6,135 nucleotides of DNA, taken from contig JAJRTD010000254.1 in NCBI GenBank assembly GCA_024278435.1, positions 1 through 6,135 of the forward strand, in the 5' to 3' direction. This document shows, piece by piece, positions 1 to 4,348 of the stretch; the stretch's first letter is position 1; every line of letters starts with the position of its first letter. The DNA is from Gammaproteobacteria bacterium. GTDB lineage: Bacteria > Pseudomonadota > Gammaproteobacteria > SZUA-229. The position numbers and the translations under genes were made by a program. Under the pieces are notes generated by a model that had not been told where the DNA came from, made no database searches, and was given only the letters and a program-made list of their open reading frames with translations.

Positions 1-675
1 TCCATTTCAACCATGGAAATGATACTGATTGATAAACACGGCAATAAACGCGTCAGGAAAATGAAAAACTACTCCATGGACAAGGAGGATCGCACCCAGA
101 GCGTTATCTTTTTCCTGTCGCCGGCCGATGTCAGAAACACCGCCTTCCTGACCTACGATTACAATGACTCTGCCAGGGACGATGACCAGTGGTTATACCT
201 GCCCGCCCTGAAAAAGACCAAACGTATTGCATCAAGTGACAAAAGCAGTTCGTTTATGGGTTCTGATTTCACCTACTCGGACATGACGTCACGTGACATT
301 AATGACTACAATTATCGTATTGCCAAGGAAACCAGTGTCCGCGGCAAAAAGGTATGGGTAATGGAAAGCATTCCAAAAACCGAAAAAACCATTGATGAAA
401 CCGGTTATACCAAGTCCTATATGTTTGTGCGCCAGGACAATTTTGTTGTGGTTCGCGCCCTTCATATCCTCAACGAAGGCGGCAAGAAAAAATACCTCGA
501 TGTAAAAAAACTGGAACTGATAGATGGCATCTGGGTGGCCACCGAAATCGAAATGAAAACCACGCAGAACAAGGCCACCCTGCACAAAACTATCCTCAAG
601 CTGGATAACGTCAAGTTTAACCAGGACCTGGATGATGATTTCTTTACCGTGCGCCGCATAGAGAAAGGTATCTAG
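1..675 (+). CDS. LolA-like outer membrane lipoprotein-sorting protein, 5' partial
   Basis: This is the 3' end of a gene: the frame is open to the left edge, so the ATG at 13 is very probably an internal Met. About 224 residues are visible, without the signal peptide or N-terminal helix. The sequence matches the LolA-like family annotated 'outer membrane lipoprotein-sorting protein' (PF17131 type), recognised from blocks such as FLSPADVRNTAFLTYDY, DDQWLYLPALKKTKRIASSD and FMGSDFTYSDMTSRD, ending in a DDDFFTVRRIEKG-type strand. Members are periplasmic and are thought to have a half-barrel fold that binds lipid or hydrophobic ligands. They are not LolA itself, and their cargo is mostly unknown. 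The stop lies one base before the barrel gene, so the two are almost certainly co-transcribed and probably act together. In relatives an RND/MMPL exporter gene is a frequent neighbour; here it would be outside the window. Family call is firm, function uncertain. Confidence 0.88.
   Translation, partial: SISTMEMILIDKHGNKRVRKMKNYSMDKEDRTQSVIFFLSPADVRNTAFLTYDYNDSARDDDQWLYLPALKKTKRIASSDKSSSFMGSDFTYSDMTSRDINDYNYRIAKETSVRGKKVWVMESIPKTEKTIDETGYTKSYMFVRQDNFVVVRALHILNEGGKKKYLDVKKLELIDGIWVATEIEMKTTQNKATLHKTILKLDNVKFNQDLDDDFFTVRRIEKGI
661..668 (+). promoter_or_regulatory. Ribosome binding site of the barrel gene, inside the preceding gene
   Basis: The purine run GAGAAAGG, eight bases before the ATG at 677, lies within the last codons of the LolA-like gene. 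This supports the ATG at 677 as the start and suggests translational coupling between the two genes. Confidence 0.6.
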
Positions 676-676
676 G

Positions 677-2212
677 ATGCGCGCCCGGCAGGCCCTTTTA
701 GCGTTATCACTTCTGCTACCTGCATCTGCAGCGATAGCTGTAGACGAGCTGGACGAGTTGCTGCAGGGCTTTGATGACCCTGCACCGCCAGCCACGGACA
801 GTGCCGCCGGCAACCAGGATGACGGCCTGAGTGACCTCGATGAAAGCGGCTTTGATGACAACAGTAGCCAGGTTTCCGGAACGGACAGCCCGGTACCGGC
901 GCAGACAGAAAAACCGCCCTGGTACAGCTTCAGTGGTTACACATCGTTTCTGGGCGCTTATAACTACGCACAGAAAAATGAAAGCATTGTCGCCCCCGGT
1001 GATCAGCCGATGGACTTCAGCGGCCTGTCCCGTGCCAGGATCAAGGGCGGTCTGACACTGGATATGAAACATGGCGACAACTGGCGTTCCAAAATTGAAA
1101 TACTGGCCTGGTATGATGCCGCCTGGGCAATTAACGGCCGGGAAGATTATACCCGGGATGTGCTTGATAACTATGAATCGTTTACCGATCTCAAGGATGT
1201 CTATATCCAGGGCTCACTGAACAAAAATCTGGATCTAAAGTTTGGCCGCCAGGTAGTTATCTGGGGGAAATCAGACAGCATACGCATTACCGATGTCATC
1301 AGCCCGCTGGACAACCGTGAGCCGGGAATGGTCGACATTGAAGACCTGCGCCTGAGTGAAGTCATGACGCGGCTGGACTATTATTTTTCGGACTGGGGAT
1401 TAAGCGCCATTGTCATTCATGAGCCACGCCTTGAAATCGAACCGGCTTTTGGCGGTGACTACCGTCCCAGTGATATCTTTGGCGCACCCATTCCCTATTC
1501 CCGGTTTCCTGACAGAACCGATCCGCAGTGGAATCTCGATAACACCCAGTACGCCATGAGCCTGGACGGCCGTTTTACTGGCTGGGACCTGTCCTTTTAT
1601 GCAGCCAATGTTTTCGACAATCGTTTTGATGTCGAACTGGTCGATGGCAGTCCCGTGCGTTACTACGACAAAATCAACATGATCGGGGTCGCAGGCAACG
1701 TGGTTTCCGGCAGCTGGTTGTTCAAGGCTGAATCGGCCCTGGTGAATGATATCAACTACCGCAGCACCGGCAGAAAAAACCGGCTAGACGCGCTCATCGG
1801 TTTTGACTACACAGGTATCAGGGACACGGTGCTGTCACTGGAACTGGCTGACCGCCACATTTTTGATTATGAAGAAAAAATGCTCACCCTGACCCTGCAG
1901 GAAGCCGCTGCCAGCAATACCTTCCCCGATTTTGTTCGCCGTGACAGTATACAAATGGCTTTTCGCTCGTCCTACAGTTTTGATCATGACAATGCCACCG
2001 TCAGCTATTTGCTGTCCCTGTCGGGCGGCAACGGCCCCGGTGACAGTTTTGACGGCGGCTTCCAGCGCCTGTGGATAGATTACAAATACAACGACGCCGT
2101 TTCATTAAATGCCGGCGTCGTTGATTACATCGGCGGTAACAGCCTTATTCCGTTTTATAACGCCATTAAAAACAACGACCGGGTATTTGCCGAAGCCCGA
2201 TACAGCTTCTGA
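677..2212 (+). CDS. DUF1302-like outer-membrane beta-barrel protein
   Basis: A 511-residue exported protein. Residues 1-21 form a signal peptide (Arg-containing start, Leu-rich core, likely cleavage after AIA at 19-21). Residues 22-80 are an acidic, low-complexity linker with GFDD at 31-34 and 58-61, rich in Asp, Ser and Pro. From about residue 82 onward the chain alternates polar and hydrophobic residues, as in a beta-barrel, and it ends in RYSF. The terminal Phe is the usual BAM recognition residue. The block FGRQVVIWGKSDSIRITDVI at 189-208, followed by SPLDNRE, is the hallmark that ties it to DUF1302-like proteins. These are large outer-membrane barrels often encoded next to LolA-like proteins and RND exporters. 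Neither substrate nor direction of transport is established for this branch. The start at 677 gives a complete signal peptide and has an RBS. The adjacent LolA-like gene suggests a periplasm-to-outer-membrane pathway for a hydrophobic molecule (inference). An alginate-export-type porin is an alternative label. Confidence 0.85.
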   Translation: MRARQALLALSLLLPASAAIAVDELDELLQGFDDPAPPATDSAAGNQDDGLSDLDESGFDDNSSQVSGTDSPVPAQTEKPPWYSFSGYTSFLGAYNYAQKNESIVAPGDQPMDFSGLSRARIKGGLTLDMKHGDNWRSKIEILAWYDAAWAINGREDYTRDVLDNYESFTDLKDVYIQGSLNKNLDLKFGRQVVIWGKSDSIRITDVISPLDNREPGMVDIEDLRLSEVMTRLDYYFSDWGLSAIVIHEPRLEIEPAFGGDYRPSDIFGAPIPYSRFPDRTDPQWNLDNTQYAMSLDGRFTGWDLSFYAANVFDNRFDVELVDGSPVRYYDKINMIGVAGNVVSGSWLFKAESALVNDINYRSTGRKNRLDALIGFDYTGIRDTVLSLELADRHIFDYEEKMLTLTLQEAAASNTFPDFVRRDSIQMAFRSSYSFDHDNATVSYLLSLSGGNGPGDSFDGGFQRLWIDYKYNDAVSLNAGVVDYIGGNSLIPFYNAIKNNDRVFAEARYSF

Positions 2213-2262
2213 TACCCGCTGTTAAGAATCACAAGACTATTTAAATTCAGAGAGCCATCAAT

Positions 2263-2727
2263 ATGAAAATCTTTCACCCGAACAGGTTAATACTGACCAT
2301 TGCCATGATTATCAGCAGCCAGCTGGCTGCTACCGAGGCCATAGCGCAACCCGCTGCTGAACCGGAAGAACCACTGGTACTAAGAAAAATCATGCAGGAC
2401 ATGGGCAGAAACATGCAACAGATTGCCGACGGCATTTCCCGCGAGGACTGGCAGCTGGTGGAAAAAAATGCCCTGCTGGTCGCTGACCATCCGCAACCAC
2501 CGTTGTCCGAAAAAGTCCGCATCATGGCCTACTTCAATACCGATATGAGCAAGTTTAAAAGCCATGATAAAAAGACCCATGACACGGCACGGCTACTGAG
2601 CCAGTCAGCCGCAGACAGGGACGGTTTTGCCGTGATCTCGGATTTCGCTAGCCTGCAACAGAGCTGCCTGTCCTGCCACCAGCGTTTCCGCAAACCTTTT
2701 CAGCAGCATTTTTATGGAAAAAACTGA
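2263..2727 (+). CDS. Exported monoheme cytochrome c, cytochrome c'/c556-like
   Basis: A 154-residue protein with a signal peptide (hydrophobic core about 9-23, likely cleavage after AIA at 26-28). A single heme-binding site, CLSCH, lies at residues 135-139, close to the C-terminus. The mature part is predicted largely helical. A C-terminal CXXCH on a short helical protein is the layout of the cytochrome c' / c556 four-helix-bundle group. His139 would be the proximal heme ligand. Met44, Met47 and Met51 in the first helix (RKIMQDMGRNMQQI) are candidates for a distal ligand, as in low-spin c556, but I cannot decide between low- and high-spin forms. It would act in the periplasm in electron transfer or in binding small gases such as NO. 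It follows the barrel gene by 50 bases on the same strand; the SD is weak (AGAG at 2251-2254), so it may be an operon tail or have its own promoter. Its link to the barrel is unclear. Confidence 0.85.
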   Translation: MKIFHPNRLILTIAMIISSQLAATEAIAQPAAEPEEPLVLRKIMQDMGRNMQQIADGISREDWQLVEKNALLVADHPQPPLSEKVRIMAYFNTDMSKFKSHDKKTHDTARLLSQSAADRDGFAVISDFASLQQSCLSCHQRFRKPFQQHFYGKN

Positions 2728-2756
2728 TCCCACTGTAACAATATATACAGGGCAGA

Positions 2757-3356
2757 TCATTCATGACCTGAAAGCCGGCCGATGCGGTAATGTATCGCGT
2801 ACAGAACAATGGCCACAATAATAACAGCCGTTATTATCTGAAAAAATTCAAAAGTGCGGTTGACCCAGAAACCGGTTACGATGTGTCCCGCACCCAGGTA
2901 GAGCAGAACCCACAGGCAGACGGCCAGTGTGTCGAATACCATAAAGGTGCGCAGTTTTACCCCAAGCAGGCCGGCAGCCATCGGTATGGCAGGATGTATC
3001 AGCCAGGCAAAACGCCCCAGGAACACGGCAACACCGCCGTGACGGCTGACCAGATTATTGGCGAACTTGATAAACTGCCGGTGCCGGCTGCGCAACAATG
3101 CAGGCTGCCACTCACGGCCGCCGTTGCGGCCAAACCAGTAACCCAGCATGTCACCGGACAGGGAACCGGTAACGGCATAAAGATACAGGTCCACGAAAGA
3201 ACCGTTACCCGAACCTGACAGCATGCCGATAGCCGGCAGAATAAAAGCACCCGGTATCAGAAAACCAATGACCGGCAACGACTCGGCCATCATCAGCAGG
3301 ATTAATGCCGGTATGGCTACCGCCTGATGCTCAGCTATGACACCGGCGATATCCAT
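2757..3356 (-). CDS. DedA-family (VTT domain) inner-membrane protein
   Basis: A 199-residue hydrophobic protein with about five membrane or re-entrant segments (roughly 12-45, 54-76, 107-131, 137-163, 172-191). It belongs to the DedA / SNARE-associated (VTT) family of proton-dependent transporters; some members flip undecaprenyl phosphate or phospholipids. Family marks are E25-S-L-P28 followed by FLIPG at 32-36, GDMLGYWFGRNGG at 68-80, and RHGGVAVFLGRF at 105-116 followed by AAG at 127-129. The second arginine normally found six residues after the GR arginine is here His121. In E. coli YqjA the corresponding pair is, as I recall, R130 and R136 and is needed for function. The gene lies 46 bases after the SpoIIAA-Usp gene on the same strand and is probably co-transcribed. 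The start chosen gives the canonical N-terminus, but its SD is poor (GGA eight bases upstream) and it lies in a short tandem duplication. The substrate cannot be told from sequence. Confidence 0.9.
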   Translation of the reverse strand: MDIAGVIAEHQAVAIPALILLMMAESLPVIGFLIPGAFILPAIGMLSGSGNGSFVDLYLYAVTGSLSGDMLGYWFGRNGGREWQPALLRSRHRQFIKFANNLVSRHGGVAVFLGRFAWLIHPAIPMAAGLLGVKLRTFMVFDTLAVCLWVLLYLGAGHIVTGFWVNRTFEFFQIITAVIIVAIVLYAIHYRIGRLSGHE

Positions 3357-3371
3357 AGGCTATATCCATAG
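3346..3371 (-). repeat. 13-bp tandem duplication spanning the dedA start codon
   Basis: Read on the minus strand, CTATGGATATAGC (3371-3359) is followed directly by CTATGGATATCGC (3358-3346), 12 of 13 bases identical. Each copy contains ATG GAT AT(A/C) GC, so each could encode Met-Asp-Ile-Ala. The copies differ in frame because 13 is not a multiple of three. Only the second ATG (3356) is in the DedA frame. The upstream ATG (3369) would read a 12-codon peptide ending at 3331. Confidence 0.85.
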
Positions 3372-3402
3372 AATCGCGAAGTCAGCAGACCCCGTACCGG
3401 TA

Positions 3403-4215
3403 TTACTTGACAACAAGCACATCACAGTGTGCCTGGTGCATGACACTGTTACTGACAGAGCCCAGCAGGCGGCCAAACCCATGCCGGCCATGGGTTCCCA
3501 GAATCACCAGGTCGGCCTCATTTTCCTGTGCCCATGAAGAGATCGCCCACTTCGGGCTGCCCCACTGCACTTCAAGCACCGCTTCCTTACCCAGCCCGGT
3601 ACGCTGTGCAAAGCTCCTTATATTCACTTCCGCTATCGATTTTAATTCTTCATCAAGCTCGATATTGGCCTGTATCGGGTCATAACCCTCGGCGTAGACC
3701 GCAACATCCTCGACAATGTTTAATACCGAGAGCCGGGCGCCATACTGTTTGGCCAGTTCACCGGCGCGGATCGCCGCGCGCTCGGAATAAGGTGAAAAAT
3801 CAGTCGCCAGTACTATATGTTTATATGGTTCCAAGGGTTTCTCCCTTTGTTGTTTATCGGCCTCTTCCAGCCATAGCATTGCCTGTGCCGCTTTCTCTTT
3901 TTTGAAAAATCGCATTTCGGTGCGGCTGAAAAAATTGGCCAGTACCACACCCGAGTGTTCCAGTTTATTTTCACCGACGATAGCAATACGTCTGAAGTCA
4001 CGGTCATGCTGAAAATAGAAACGCATATCATCCCATGCCGCTTCCTTGTCCCAGCCCTGAAAATCATCCAGTTCCACATACAGTGATATCGCACCTGACT
4101 CGCTGATAAGGTCTTCCATAACGGGAATCAGCTGTTTGTAATCTTCATCCGTCAGCTTGCCACTCGCCTTGAACGCGAATATATTTTTATCATTAACTGG
4201 TAACACTTCAAACAT
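3403..4215 (-). CDS. SpoIIAA-like domain fused to a universal stress protein (Usp) domain
   Basis: A 270-residue soluble protein with two domains. Residues 1-119 resemble the SpoIIAA-like/STAS-like family (PF11964), with YVELDDFQGWDKEAAWDD at 46-63 and FRRIAIVGENK at 74-84. Members have a STAS-like fold and some may bind lipid or hydrophobic ligands. After a charged linker (120-130) comes a Usp domain (131-270): KHIVLATDFSPYSERA at 132-147 with the conserved Asp139, and a nucleotide-loop motif starting GTHG at 240-243 and reaching Gly-Ser at 252-253. The spacing between the second Gly and the Gly-Ser is eight residues; ATP-binding Usps of MJ0577 type have nine, so ATP binding is likely but not certain. 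No signal peptide or membrane segment is present, so it should be cytoplasmic. It is first in a probable two-gene unit with dedA and is divergent from the proton ATPase gene, suggesting a role in stress or energy-related regulation (inference). The start is fixed by a strong GGAGG. Confidence 0.92.
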   Translation of the reverse strand: MFEVLPVNDKNIFAFKASGKLTDEDYKQLIPVMEDLISESGAISLYVELDDFQGWDKEAAWDDMRFYFQHDRDFRRIAIVGENKLEHSGVVLANFFSRTEMRFFKKEKAAQAMLWLEEADKQQREKPLEPYKHIVLATDFSPYSERAAIRAGELAKQYGARLSVLNIVEDVAVYAEGYDPIQANIELDEELKSIAEVNIRSFAQRTGLGKEAVLEVQWGSPKWAISSWAQENEADLVILGTHGRHGFGRLLGSVSNSVMHQAHCDVLVVK

Positions 4216-4348
4216 TGATTTTCCTCCAGATTGCCCCCATTACTTAACAATAGATTAACGAAAAACAGAGTGCCGTTAAAACACTAATAAATCTTACCAA
4301 ACAGGTTTATCATACCTTATACAGATTAACACTTGATTAAAACCGGCC
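4216..4348. promoter_or_regulatory. Divergent intergenic region with the promoters of the Usp and ATPase genes
   Basis: This 133-bp gap is clearly more AT-rich than its flanks and separates two divergent starts, so at least one promoter per strand is expected here. The octamer AGATTAAC occurs twice in the same orientation (4252-4259 and 4323-4330, 71 bp apart). A related TTGATTAA lies at 4333-4340. For the ATPase, a weak pair TTACCA (4294-4299) and TATACA (4318-4323) with an 18-bp spacer is possible. I see no convincing pair on the minus strand. Regulator identity is unknown. Confidence 0.55.
4223..4227 (-). promoter_or_regulatory. Strong Shine-Dalgarno site of the SpoIIAA-Usp gene
   Basis: GGAGG on the minus strand lies seven bases before the ATG at 4215. 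It is the best ribosome binding site in the window and decides this start. The neighbouring dedA and ATPase starts have weak or no SD, so this protein is likely made at higher levels. Confidence 0.85.

Noticed and set aside
13..15. ATG at 13 as the true start of the LolA-like gene
   Set aside because: The frame is open to the window edge, the protein would lack a signal peptide and the family's N-terminal part, and no SD precedes it.
289..861. Minus-strand open frame of 190 codons across the LolA-like/barrel junction
   Set aside because: It lies antisense to two well-recognised genes, has no recognisable domain, and its composition mirrors the codons of the real genes.
716..1072. Minus-strand open frame of 118 codons inside the barrel gene
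   Set aside because: It is a shadow of the barrel coding sequence, with no SD or family resemblance.
2733..2750. Possible bidirectional terminator between the convergent cytochrome and dedA genes (CTGTA, 8-base loop, TACAG)
   Set aside because: The stem has only five pairs with one G-C-rich end, and no U-tract follows on either strand, so it is too weak to call.
2790..3218. Plus-strand open frame of 142 codons antisense to dedA
   Set aside because: The opposite strand gives a clear DedA protein; this frame is polar, low in hydrophobic structure and resembles no family.
3395..3402. Palindrome TACCGGTA just after the SpoIIAA-Usp stop
   Set aside because: An eight-base palindrome is expected by chance; no loop or T-run makes it a terminator.
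3528..3905. Plus-strand open frame of 125 codons antisense to the SpoIIAA-Usp gene
   Set aside because: It is Pro/Arg-rich shadow sequence opposite a well-supported two-domain protein.
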